Assembly: GCF_000021745.1 (NCBI RefSeq)
Contig: NC_011666.1
Coordinates: 3,127,001 to 3,191,000, forward strand
DNA length: 64,000 bases
Direction: 5' to 3'
Origin: Methylocella silvestris BL2
GTDB lineage: Bacteria > Pseudomonadota > Alphaproteobacteria > Rhizobiales > Beijerinckiaceae
The position numbers and the translations under genes were made by a program. Below are positions 41,982 through 52,000 of this stretch, piece by piece. Numbering within the stretch: the first letter of the stretch is position 1; every line of letters begins with the position of its first letter. The notes beneath the pieces were generated by a model, which worked only from the letters and a program-made list of their open reading frames with translations, ran no database searches and was not told the origin of the DNA.

Positions 41982-44900
41982 TCAGCTCCCGCCCGGACAG
42001 TGGAAGGCGCGCAATTGGGCGATGTTCAGCGGCCGCATCCCGGCGTCGCCATTGGCCGGCGTTGAGACAAAGCGGAAGGCGAGATCGCGGCCGCCGAGGC
42101 TGAAGGTCGCCTGCGTCCCGTCCGCATTCAGCTTCGCCGTATCGAGCAGGCGGTAGACCGACCAGACGCCGGACTGCAGCAGCATCGGCGGGCGCGCCGC
42201 ATTCGAGCGCATGGTCAACAGCGTGCGGTGATTTTCGGCGGTCCCCGGCCATTGCACGGTGGTCGCGCCCTGGCCGCCGGTGATCAGCGTCGCGTCGATT
42301 TCGAGCCGGACGCCGCTGACCGGGGGCGGCGTGACGGCGTAGGAGAACGCCGGCGCCGAGGGGTCCGAACGGTCCGCACCGAAAAAGGCGGCGCGGATAT
42401 CGGCGGCGATCTTGAAGTCGGCGAGGGCAGAGGGCGCGAACTCCTTGGCCAGGGGGCTATCGTCGCGCCATTTCCACTGCGGCCCGCTGGTGTCGGCGAA
42501 GGCGAGCACATAGGTCCCGAAAAATTGGTCGATCAGCCCTTTCGGCCCGAACATGCGGGCGAAATCGTCGAGTTCGACGTCGCGCTCGGCGTCTTTCGTG
42601 AAGGGATAGCGGCCGCCGATCTTTTCCTGGCAGGTGAAAGTCACCTGTTCGCGCAGCTTCGCCACCGTGCGCGCGACGGCGGACTCGGTGACTTCGCGCA
42701 GAATGTCGGAGCCAGTTTGCTCCATCATCCCCGCGAAGGGCGGCGGCAGCGCCGCGGCGGCAGCCTTGAGCCGGCCGACGCCGCTCTCGATCCGTTCGGC
42801 GATTTCGCCTGTCGGGGCATTATTGGTCGCGAGGCGGCTGAGATTGACGCGGATCTCATTAAGCTCCGACAGCGTCCGGTCGATCGGACGCTGGCCGGGA
42901 TCGCCCTCGACAAGCTTGTGATAGGGCGCCAGCGCCGCCTCGATCATCTGCGCGGGCGTTTTGCCGTCGCCTCCGACAACAGCCATGGCCTCGCCCTCGA
43001 CGCTTGCCGATTTGGTCGGCGCGTCGCCGTCGCTCGTCGACAATTGCGTCTCGTCGCGGATCGATTCCAGAAGGCGGATGAAGGGCGATGTGACAGAGGA
43101 CGCTGCGGTCAGCAGCGGATAGGACGGACGCTCCGCCGTCAGTTTGCGGATCTTGAGCTTGCCGATCGCCTCGCGCCAGGCGTCGATGAAGCTTTTCGCA
43201 TAAGCGTCGACGAGCGTTTCGCGCAGATGGTCATACTGGGCGGAGATCTCCGGCGTCTCGCCCGCCGCGCCGAGCACCCAGCGGTCGCGCGCCATCTCCT
43301 CGACCACGGACGGCAGCGCCTTGACGAAACCCTCATAGCCGGTCCGGGTCAGGAAATAGGGAACGCTGATCGCCTCAATCGACGGTTCGAAGACGACGAG
43401 GGCGCCGGCGCCGCCGACCTTGGCCGCAGACCAGTCCGGGCGCAGCGAGGCTTTGGCCCGCGCCGCCATGATGCGCAACGCCCGGTCGGCGACGGTCTCG
43501 CGCGCCAGCGCCGCCTGCGCCTTCTCGACGAGCGGCCCGTTCAGCTGCACGAAAGCGCCATGGCCGGTCTCAAGATCGAGCATGGCGAGAAGATGCTGCT
43601 CCAGCTCCTTGCGCCCTTCGCTGTTCTTGGGGCCGGGATAGAGCGTTTCCGACCAGTCGCGCTGCATCCAATTGACCAATAGCTGGCGGTCCACGGTCTC
43701 GAGGCCGCCGAGCATGAGATAGACTTTTAATGCGTCGAACAGATTGGCCGGATCATTGGCGCTGGCCTCGAGCTGCTCCTCCAGCCGATAGACGAGGCGA
43801 GGGCGCAGCATGCGTTCGAGACCGACGCCATAAGCGCTCGCCGCCGCCGAGCGCAGCCGCGCCGTCTGATTGAGCCCGAGGCCGCCGGAAATTTGCTCGG
43901 CGTCGGAATCGGCATAGCCGCCCGGCAGGTAGCGCAGCGCGTGCAGCGCCGGCAGGGCCTTGGCGAGATCGCGGTCGCTGACGACGTCCGCGTCGCCCAC
44001 CCCGCGCGACGCCGCCGGGTATTTTTGCGCCGCCTCCACGGTCTGGCCGATGCGATCGACATTGCGGGCGTAGCTGACCCACCAGGCGCCGATCAGCAGC
44101 GGCGCGGCGACGATGAGGCTCGCGAAGGCGGCCATCTTGACGATCCGGTTGCCGCGGCCGGTCGAGACCCAGCCGGCTTCGCCGATGACGACTTTCTTGA
44201 TGAGGTCGGTCAGGAAAAAGCTCTTACCCTGGCCCGAATAGACGGGCGTCCCCACCGCCTCGGCGCCGAATCCCTTGGCGAGCGCGCCGAGCAGCTGGTC
44301 GATGGGCGTGCCCTGCTGCGTGCCGGAGGTGAAGTAAAAGCCGCGCAGGGCCGCCCGGATCTTGTAGCGGGCGGGATCGAAGATGGCGTCGAGGAAGCCG
44401 ATGACCGGCGCCTGCAGCGCAGCCATTTGGGCCGGAAAGCCGAAAGCCAGCACGCGGGTCGCGGGGTCCTTCTCCTCGTCGAGCCGGTTCTGCGCGATGC
44501 GGCTCAACGGGTCGAGCAGGGCCTTGAACTCGAATGGCGCCTCGGCGAGCATGGATTTGCTCTTGTCCATCGTCGCAAAGGTCGCGCCCCAGACCTGGCG
44601 CCGGCCGGCCTCGTCAAGATCGCCGAAAAACTCCATGAAGCCGATCAGGAGGTCGGCCTTGGTGAAGACGGCGTAGACCGGGAAGTCGACCTTGAGCCGC
44701 TGATGCAGTTCGATCAGCCGGGCCCGGATCGCCGCCGCATGGGCGGCGACCTCTTCGGCGGGCAGCGTCAAAATATCTTCGAGGCTGATCGCGACGAGAA
44801 CGCCATTGATCGGCTGGCGCGGGCGGTTCTTCTTTAACAGGTCGAGAAAGGCGAGCCAGCTTTTCTGGTCCGCCCGCGCGTCGGAATCCTGCGTCGTGTA

Positions 44901-45431
44901 GCGCCCGGCCGTATCGATCAAAACGGCGTCCTCGGTAAACCACCAGTCGCAATAGCGCGTGCCGCCGACCCCCTTGACGGCGCCCGGCTTGACGCCGCCC
45001 GCAAGCGGGAATTCGAGCCCGGAATTGATAAGCGCCGTCGTCTTGCCGGAGCCGGGCGGCCCGATCAGCACATACCAAGGCAGGTCATAGAGATAGTTCG
45101 CCCGTCCGCCGCGGCCGCGCAAAACCGAAAGCGCCTCCTTCATGCGCTCGGCGAGGACGGGCGCGTCGCTGTCGTCGCCGGGATGTCCCTCGGCAGTGAG
45201 GCTCTGCGCGATCCGCGCCGCGCCCTTGCGGCGGCGATTGAAGCGGTAAAGGCCGGCGCCGCCGATCAGCGCGAAGATCACGGCGATCAGCGCTGCGCGC
45301 GGAAGCGGCTCCTCGAGCGGATAGGCGCCGCGCAGCGGGATAAGCGGGGCCGCGAGCCAGATCAGCGCCCCGAGCGCCAGGGCGCCGATGACGCTGATCG
45401 AGAGTCGGAGCCAGAATTTCCTATTCATCAA
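41982..45431 (-). CDS. tssM: Type VI secretion system membrane subunit TssM (IcmF)
   Basis: Large inner-membrane core component of the T6SS trans-envelope complex; 1149 residues, normal length. Two N-terminal helices (about 8-30 and 45-62) flank a short loop. A cytoplasmic GTPase-like domain follows with an intact Walker A, LIGPPGSGKTTALINSG (about 122-138), and VLIDTAGRYTTQD. A third helix lies near residue 440 (ASLIVAAPLLIGAWWVSYAR). The periplasmic part carries the IcmF-related and C-terminal beta domains. With TssL it forms the membrane complex, which would also need TssJ. TssJ is not in the window. Confidence 0.96.
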   Translation of the reverse strand: MMNRKFWLRLSISVIGALALGALIWLAAPLIPLRGAYPLEEPLPRAALIAVIFALIGGAGLYRFNRRRKGAARIAQSLTAEGHPGDDSDAPVLAERMKEALSVLRGRGGRANYLYDLPWYVLIGPPGSGKTTALINSGLEFPLAGGVKPGAVKGVGGTRYCDWWFTEDAVLIDTAGRYTTQDSDARADQKSWLAFLDLLKKNRPRQPINGVLVAISLEDILTLPAEEVAAHAAAIRARLIELHQRLKVDFPVYAVFTKADLLIGFMEFFGDLDEAGRRQVWGATFATMDKSKSMLAEAPFEFKALLDPLSRIAQNRLDEEKDPATRVLAFGFPAQMAALQAPVIGFLDAIFDPARYKIRAALRGFYFTSGTQQGTPIDQLLGALAKGFGAEAVGTPVYSGQGKSFFLTDLIKKVVIGEAGWVSTGRGNRIVKMAAFASLIVAAPLLIGAWWVSYARNVDRIGQTVEAAQKYPAASRGVGDADVVSDRDLAKALPALHALRYLPGGYADSDAEQISGGLGLNQTARLRSAAASAYGVGLERMLRPRLVYRLEEQLEASANDPANLFDALKVYLMLGGLETVDRQLLVNWMQRDWSETLYPGPKNSEGRKELEQHLLAMLDLETGHGAFVQLNGPLVEKAQAALARETVADRALRIMAARAKASLRPDWSAAKVGGAGALVVFEPSIEAISVPYFLTRTGYEGFVKALPSVVEEMARDRWVLGAAGETPEISAQYDHLRETLVDAYAKSFIDAWREAIGKLKIRKLTAERPSYPLLTAASSVTSPFIRLLESIRDETQLSTSDGDAPTKSASVEGEAMAVVGGDGKTPAQMIEAALAPYHKLVEGDPGQRPIDRTLSELNEIRVNLSRLATNNAPTGEIAERIESGVGRLKAAAAALPPPFAGMMEQTGSDILREVTESAVARTVAKLREQVTFTCQEKIGGRYPFTKDAERDVELDDFARMFGPKGLIDQFFGTYVLAFADTSGPQWKWRDDSPLAKEFAPSALADFKIAADIRAAFFGADRSDPSAPAFSYAVTPPPVSGVRLEIDATLITGGQGATTVQWPGTAENHRTLLTMRSNAARPPMLLQSGVWSVYRLLDTAKLNADGTQATFSLGGRDLAFRFVSTPANGDAGMRPLNIAQLRAFHCPGGS

Positions 45432-45531
45432 ACCCCGCCTGCCGGCTCGATCGCGTCGTCTTTAAAGGTAGCGAAAACGATGTGTTGAAACTGGATTGAG
45501 AATCCCCGCCCGCGGGACCGCCGCCGCCCGC

Positions 45532-47013
45532 TCAGTCGCTGCGCGGGACGACAATCTCGACCCTTCGGTTCTTGGCCCGTCCCTCCGGCGTATCGTTCGG
45601 CGCGATCGGCGCGTCGGCGCCCTTGCCCTCGGTCTCCACCCGTTCGGGATGGGACAAAGATTGCTTCAAGAGCGCGCCGACGACATTGGCGCGTTCGAGC
45701 GAGAGTTCGAAATTGGAGGCGAAGCGCGCGTTGGAGATCGGCGTATTGTCGGAATGGCCAATGACCTTGACCGCTCCGCGATCATCGTCGAGCGCCATCG
45801 CGATATACATCATCAAGGGCTTCACATCGTCGAGCATCGTCGATTTGCCGGGCTGAAACAGCGCCCGGTCAATGATGCGGATGACGATCTGGTTGGCGGT
45901 GGCGTCGACGCTCAAGGCGCCGGACTGGATATTCGGCGCGAGCACATTGCGGACATGGTCGAGCTGCGAGGCTTGCGCCGGCGTCGGCGGCGGGGCCGGC
46001 GGCGGCGCGACGGCGACCTTGCGGCCGATCGCGACCGGCGTCAGCGGGTTCAACGCGCCGACGCGCTGCGCCGCCGTCTCGGCCTCTGCGCCGAGCGAGA
46101 CGCGAAACCAAATGAACGCGCCAAACAGCACGAGGCCAATGAGGCCGGCGGCGGCCCAGAACGGAACGCGCAGCCGCACCGCATGTCCGGCGAGCGGCTG
46201 ACCCTGCCAGCGGGGCGACAAAGCGGCGGGCGCTGCCGGCCCGTTCTGCTGCAGAAGATCGCGGAGGTTGGCGCGGACCGTATCGATGGCGCCTGCGGCC
46301 GTCGCCGGCCCCGCGCCGGCCTGACGGCCGCTCGGGAAGGCGAGCGCCAGGCAGGCGTGAAACAGCTCAAGCAGAAAATAATGGTCGCGCGGATCCTCTT
46401 CGACCCGAGCAAGCTCGTCATAAAGGCGTCGCCCGGCGCTGGTCTCGCCGAAGAATCGCGTCGTCAGCCCGGATTGCGCCGCGCCGCCGCGCTCGTCGGC
46501 CGGCAGATTGGCGAGCACCTCGTCGGCGGTGGCGCAAAGCACATATTTGGCCGTGTTCGCCTCATCCGGAGCGACGCCGGCCCCGATCATGTCCCGGTCG
46601 CATTTTTCGATCGCGGCGGCGATCTGCGCCGTCAGATTATGTCCCGGCGTGCGCACCAGCGCGGTGCGCAGACGGCCAAGCAGCAGCAGGAGCGGCCCGG
46701 CCGCCTGCAGGATCGGATTGGCGTTGGGCGCCACGAGATCGCGCCCCTGCGTCGAGGCCTTGCGCGGCGGCGGCGCGGCGTTTGGCGCCGGCGCCGGCTG
46801 GCCGGGCGCGCGGCGGCCGCCCGGGTTCGGCCGGAACACGGTGCGTTCGTCTGCGAAGGAAACGACGGTCATATCGGCAGGCGCCTGCGGCGCGGATGGC
46901 GACGCGCCGGCGGCCGGGTTTTGCGACGGCCCCGCGCGCGGCGGCATCGGCCGGAAAATCGTCCGGTCGTCGCGCTCTTCTGGTTCAGGCGGCGCCTGGT
47001 CCTTATCGCTCAT
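45532..47013 (-). CDS. tssL: Type VI secretion system protein TssL (DotU) with OmpA-like C-terminal domain
   Basis: Membrane-complex component of 493 residues. A disordered N-terminus contains two similar motifs, DDRTIFRPMPPR (T18) and DERTVFRPNPGGR (T58). The DotU domain follows (about 110-310), with a transmembrane helix near FWAAAGLIGLVLFGAFIWFR. The C-terminus is an OmpA-like peptidoglycan-binding domain (GHSDNTPISNARFASNFELS, NRRVEIVV), an extended TssL form. In Agrobacterium, PpkA phosphorylates an N-terminal TssL threonine, which then binds the FHA protein. The motifs and the adjacent tagH, pppA and ppkA fit that scheme. It is 90 bases from tagH and 100 from tssM. Confidence 0.94.
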   Translation of the reverse strand: MSDKDQAPPEPEERDDRTIFRPMPPRAGPSQNPAAGASPSAPQAPADMTVVSFADERTVFRPNPGGRRAPGQPAPAPNAAPPPRKASTQGRDLVAPNANPILQAAGPLLLLLGRLRTALVRTPGHNLTAQIAAAIEKCDRDMIGAGVAPDEANTAKYVLCATADEVLANLPADERGGAAQSGLTTRFFGETSAGRRLYDELARVEEDPRDHYFLLELFHACLALAFPSGRQAGAGPATAAGAIDTVRANLRDLLQQNGPAAPAALSPRWQGQPLAGHAVRLRVPFWAAAGLIGLVLFGAFIWFRVSLGAEAETAAQRVGALNPLTPVAIGRKVAVAPPPAPPPTPAQASQLDHVRNVLAPNIQSGALSVDATANQIVIRIIDRALFQPGKSTMLDDVKPLMMYIAMALDDDRGAVKVIGHSDNTPISNARFASNFELSLERANVVGALLKQSLSHPERVETEGKGADAPIAPNDTPEGRAKNRRVEIVVPRSD

Positions 47014-47103
47014 CGCGCTGTCGCTGCCCTTTTCTCGCCCGGTGGGAAGGCCGCGGGCCGCCGCATGGCCCTTGCGCCGACATTCGCCAAAGCGCCTCCC
47101 AAA

Positions 47104-48729
47104 TCATTTTGTGTCTTTTGCCTGATCGTAGCATTGCGCGAAATAGAGCATGAAAGCGTCGACGAGTCCGTCTTCATGGCGCAGGGTTTTCGCCTGCCAG
47201 CGGGCGAGGTAGAGATCCCACAGCCGCGCCTTGTGGCCGCCGAGCAGCGCCGCAAGGCCGGATTCCTTGCCAGCGACGTCCTCGATCGCTTTGGGGTCGA
47301 GGTCTTCGACGAGCATGCGGACAGCCTGCTGCATCGCCGCAAAAGTGTTGACCTGATGCGTTTTGAGATCGGTGAAGGCGCCCTCGAAGGCGCGCCTCGC
47401 GTCGAGATAGCCGCTGGTGCGCGGACCGAACATGATCTTCAGCGCGTCTTCGGGCGTCGGCGCGAATTTCAAAGGATTATTGTCGAGCGCCTGGATCATC
47501 GTCTGGCTCGACGTGCGGGCGAAGCGCTTGGCCTTGAAGCGCGCGCTGAGCAATTGGGTCAGATCCTCGACCGAAAGGCGCATCAATGCGCCGAGCTCCT
47601 CAGCCACTTTGAGGCTGTTCTGGCGCGCGAAAATATGGTCCGGAATGCCGGCGCCCTTGGCGAAGCAGCGCAGGAAATCTTCGGCGGTCGGGACGGCGGC
47701 GGCGGGAGCCGTCGCGGGCGCTGCTGCGGGCGCGGCGACAGGCGCGGCGACAGGCGCGTGAGAGGCTGCGGCCTCGAGGATCTGGGGTTCGATTGTCTGC
47801 GACGGGCCAGAGGGCGCAAAATCGAGGAGGGGACTGGGCTCTGATTCGGTGAGGGCGGTTTGCGCCGGCGCCTCGGGCACCAGAGCGTCGATCAGGGGAG
47901 CCGCCGCGCGGTCGCCGGCGCCCCAGGCGAGGGCCTCCTGTTCGCGGAGATCAAGCGGTTCCGCCTCGGACACGCTCCCCTTCTGGGCTTCGTCAGCGAA
48001 AGCTGGGGAGGGGAGCTGCTCAAACCATGGCGATTCCGCATCCACGGCCTGCCGTCCCTGAGACGCGCTGCCGAACTGCGGCGCCGCGGGGCTCGATGTG
48101 TCGCGGCCCGGCGCGGGCGGGGAGAAAAAGCCGCGCGCCCGAACCATCGTGAAGGGTTTGCCGGCCGCCGCCGCGGCGTCGCGGGCGGCGCTGTTGATAT
48201 CTTCCCGCGCGACGCCTTCTTCGAGCGGGTCGGGGCTCGGCCGCTCGGGCTCCAGCGCAAAGGGCGCCGGTTCGGGCGGCGGCGCAATCCCGGACGCCGT
48301 CTCAACGGCGATCGCATGCGCGATCTGGGCCTTGATGTCCGCCTCCGCGCCGAACTCGGACGGCGCAAAGGCCGCGACGGCATGGGGCGCCGGCGCTTCC
48401 GGTTCAGACGCCTGGTCGAGCGACACCGCGATGATATAGGAGCCGATCGCCAGCCGGTCGCCGTGGCGGAGCCGGTGCGGCGCCTGGATCCGCCGCGTGG
48501 AGTCGTTGAGGAAGGTGCCGTTGGTGGAAAGATCGTTCAGCCAATAGGCGCCGTCGCGAAAGCGCACCTCGCAATGGCGGCCCGAGATGAATCGCGTCGG
48601 GTCGGGCAGCGACCATTCGGCGTTCGCGGAGCGGCCGATGTCGACGCCCCGCCCGTCGGTCAGCCTGACGCTCACCGGAGCCCCGTTCGGCAGGCTCTGT
48701 TCGTTTTCGATCGTCAGGGTCAACGTCAT
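47104..48729 (-). CDS. tagH: T6SS-associated FHA domain protein TagH (Fha)
   Basis: Phosphothreonine-reader of the T6SS, 541 residues from the ATG at 48729, preceded by GGAGG. The N-terminal FHA domain (residues 1-100) has GRS, the SGRH pair in RFISGRHCEVRF and LNDLSTNGTFLND, the phosphothreonine-binding residues. A long Pro/Ala-rich linker follows. The C-terminal T6SS-FHA domain (about 340-541) includes FLRCFAKGAGIPDHIFARQN and LMRLSVEDLTQLLSARFKAK. It is probably the first gene of the minus-strand T6SS operon, with a 270-base divergent region to the caspase gene upstream. Confidence 0.93.
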   Translation of the reverse strand: MTLTLTIENEQSLPNGAPVSVRLTDGRGVDIGRSANAEWSLPDPTRFISGRHCEVRFRDGAYWLNDLSTNGTFLNDSTRRIQAPHRLRHGDRLAIGSYIIAVSLDQASEPEAPAPHAVAAFAPSEFGAEADIKAQIAHAIAVETASGIAPPPEPAPFALEPERPSPDPLEEGVAREDINSAARDAAAAAGKPFTMVRARGFFSPPAPGRDTSSPAAPQFGSASQGRQAVDAESPWFEQLPSPAFADEAQKGSVSEAEPLDLREQEALAWGAGDRAAAPLIDALVPEAPAQTALTESEPSPLLDFAPSGPSQTIEPQILEAAASHAPVAAPVAAPAAAPATAPAAAVPTAEDFLRCFAKGAGIPDHIFARQNSLKVAEELGALMRLSVEDLTQLLSARFKAKRFARTSSQTMIQALDNNPLKFAPTPEDALKIMFGPRTSGYLDARRAFEGAFTDLKTHQVNTFAAMQQAVRMLVEDLDPKAIEDVAGKESGLAALLGGHKARLWDLYLARWQAKTLRHEDGLVDAFMLYFAQCYDQAKDTK

Positions 48730-48898
48730 TTCAGCCTCCACGCACGCGCAATACCTTGGGAACGCCTCTTGTTTTCAGTTGCCCGGACAGTATGAAAACG
48801 CTTCATTCGGCATAGCCCAAATGAGCGATTTGCGCCACAGCATCGCCATTATCCCGCTGGCATCCGTGCGCGGGCGCACGCGGCGCCCGCGCACGTCA

Positions 48899-48927
48899 TT
48901 GTCTAAACTCTAGACTGAACCTATGTT
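48899..48927 (+). promoter_or_regulatory. Candidate sigma-70-type promoter for the caspase-family gene
   Basis: TTGTCT, a 17-base spacer, and TATGTT lie about 75 bases upstream of the caspase ATG in a locally AT-rich patch. Spacing is ideal; hexamers are partial matches. The rest of the divergent region (48730-49002) shows no other obvious site, and a promoter for tagH must also lie here. Confidence 0.4.
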
Positions 48928-49002
48928 AGCGTCGACTTTTTACCGGCGCGGCAGCGCGGCATTCGGGGCGGCGACAGCCGCTTGCGCGCGAGTTGGTTGA
49001 AG

Positions 49003-52000
49003 ATGCGAAGCTCGCTAAACGCCCTGATTGTCGTCGTCTGCGGGCTTCTTGCCCTTGCTGCGGCGCTCCCGGGCGCTGCGGCGGCGGAGCGCCGGGTCGC
49101 CCTCGTCATCGGCAATTCCGTCTACAAGAATTCTGCGCTGGACATTCCGAACGCGCGCAACGACGCCGAGGATGTGGCGGCGGCGCTGAAGGCGCTGGGA
49201 TTCGACGTTCTGCTTGAAACCGACGTCGATCTCGCCGCCGCAAGCAAGGCCATCCAACAATTCGCGCGGATGTCGGTCGGCGCCGATTCGACCCTGTTCT
49301 ATTTCGCCGGCCATGCCGTGCAGTATCAGGGCCACAATTATCTGCTTCCTGTCGACGCCGAGGTGAAGGACGAGATCAGCCTGCCGTTCGAGACCATCGC
49401 CGTCGACAATATCCGCGCCGTGCTCGATCGGTCGAACGGCGTGAAAATCATGGTGCTCGACGCCTGCCGCAACAATCCGATCGCCGACCGCCTGGCGAAA
49501 ATGGCGAGCGCCGCGCCCGCAATCGACCCCAGCGAGCGCACCCGCGGGCTCGAACGGATCGATAAATCGGAAGGAATCATCGTCGCTTTCGCGACCTCTC
49601 CCGGCGACGTCGCGCTGGATGGTCAGGAGCGCAACAGCCCCTTCACCAAGGCCTTCCTGAAGCGGCTGAACGAGCCCGGCCTTGAAGTCGAAATGATGTT
49701 CCGCCGCATCGCCAATGACGTCCGCGAGGCGACGAGCGGACGCCAGCGGCCCGAAACCTATGTCTCTCTCGTCAATGAATATTACCTCAACCAGACTGAC
49801 AGGGTCGCCTGGGAGAAGGTGAAGGAAACCGACGATCCCGCCGCGCTGCATGATTTCGTCGAGCGCTTTCCGTCTTCCTTCTACGCCATCGAGGCGCGCT
49901 ATCGCCTGAAGGCGCTGGAACGGGCGATCGCCGAGCAGAAGGCGCGAGCGCTAAAGGAGGCGGAGCTCGCCCGCCGTGAGAAGGAGGTCGCGGCGCAGGA
50001 GGCCGCCGCCCGGCTCAAAGCCGACGAGGCTTGCCGGACCGAGCGCGCCGCGCTGGCGGCGGCGTCTCCGCGCGACGCTGAGGCTTTGCGCCGCCTCTCG
50101 GCGAGCGCCTGCGAGGAGGTCAAAGGCGCCGCGCAAAAACGGCTCGCCGACCTTGAGGCGACCTTCGCCGCCGAGGCCGAGGCCTGCCGCCGCGATGCTG
50201 AAGCCCTCGCTGGCCTCAGCAGCGGGCGCGACGTCGACGCCCTGCACGCGCTGATGCGCGAAACGCCTTGCGTCGCGGTCAAGACATCGGCCGCGGCGCG
50301 GATCGGGGCCGTCGAGGCAGATCTCGCCAAAGCCGCCGAGATCTGCCAGCGCGAGGAGTCCGAGCTGAAGGGCTTGGTCGAGCGCGGCGATGGGGCGGGT
50401 CTTGAAGGACTGCGCAGCCGGTCGGCCTGCCCAGCGACCCTGCCGGCCATCGCGCAAGGCCTGCGAACGATTACAGCGGCGGCGAAGGCGGCCTGCGAGC
50501 GCGACGCATCGGCGTTGCAGGCGATCCCGGAGCGCGACGCGGCCTCGCTGCGCGCCTTTGTCGCCCATGGCGCCTGCGATCCCGTCAAGGCGACGGCTCA
50601 AACGCGGCTGCGCGAGCTCGAATCCGTTCTGGCGCGCGAAGAGGCGCAATGCCGCAGCGAGCAGTCCGCGCTGAAGGATCTTATTGCGCGCGGCGACAGC
50701 GCCGGCGTCGGGGAATTTCGTAGCCGGGCGCGGTGCCCGGCGGCGATCGCCGCCGCAGAGACGGCCTCGCGCGAGATTGCCGCTGCGGCCGACGCCGCCT
50801 GCGCGCGCGATAATGCGGCGCTGAACGCGCTGGCCCCCCGCGATGTTGCGGCGTTGCGCGCGCTTTCCGATCGCTCGAGCTGCGGCGCCGTCAAGACGGC
50901 GGCGGCGCAGCGTCTCGAGGTCGCGGAGGCGGCGCTGCGGCAGGAGGCGGAAGCCTGCGGGCGGGATGAAGCGCAATGGAAGGATCTTTCCGGCTCCGGC
51001 GACAAGGTGGCTATCGAGGCGTTCCGCAAGCGGGTCGACTGCGGCCGCCTTGCGCCGGCGATCGAGCGCCGCATCGCCGAGCTGAAAACGATTTGCCGCG
51101 CCGACGACGCGGCGCTCGCGGCGCTCAATGCGCGCGACGCCGACGGGTTGCGCAGCTTCCTCGGCAAGGCGCAATGCGACGACGCCAAGGCCGAGGCGGC
51201 CAAGCGCCTCGCGGCCCTTGAGGCCGCGGCGCAGCGCGAGGCCGAAATCTGTCGGCGCGACGGCGCGCAATGGGCGGAGCGAGCGGGGTCGGCCAATCGC
51301 GCCGATGTCGAAGCCTTCGTGAAGGGCGCCGAATGCGCCGCCGTAAAAAGCGCCGCCGAACGCCGGCTGGCCGAACTGGGCGCGATCTGCAAATCCGACG
51401 CGGCGTCCCTCGCCGCGCTCGGCGCGCGCGACGCAGCCGGCCTCTCCGGCTTCATCGGCAAGGCGCAATGCGACGAGGTGAAAACCGACGCCAAACAGCG
51501 GCTCGCCCGGCTCGAAACCGTTCTGGCGCGCGACGCGCAAATCTGCCAGCGCGACGAAGCCCTCATGAAGGATGTTTCGAGCGCCGACAGGGAAGCTTTC
51601 ACGGCGCTGCGCCAGCGGGCCGAGTGTCCAAGCGTCCTCGCCGCGCTCGATCGCACGCTTGCCGATCTGAAGCAGGCCTGCCAACGCGAGCAGGACGCGC
51701 TCAGCGCCATTGGCGTCGGCGACGGCGCTGCGACAAAATCCTTCCTCGAAAGCGCTGTCTGCGGGGACGTCAAAACCGCCGCGCGCGCCAAACTTGCGCG
51801 AATCGAGGCCAATGAGGCCAAGGCGGAAGAGGCGTGCCGGCGCGAGGACGTCGAACTGACGGCCCTGAAAACGCAAGGCGCCGCCGCGCGCGGCCAGCTC
51901 GACGCACTGAAGGGACGCCTGACCTGCGCGCGGCTGCGCCCCGACATCGAGGCGGCGCTCAGCCAGCTTCCCGAACCGCCGCCCGTCAACACCAAGCCGC

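Noticed and set aside
45496..47844. Plus-strand frame of 782 codons opposite tssL and tagH
   Set aside because: It spans two well-supported minus-strand genes and their gap, and has antisense composition without any recognisable domain.
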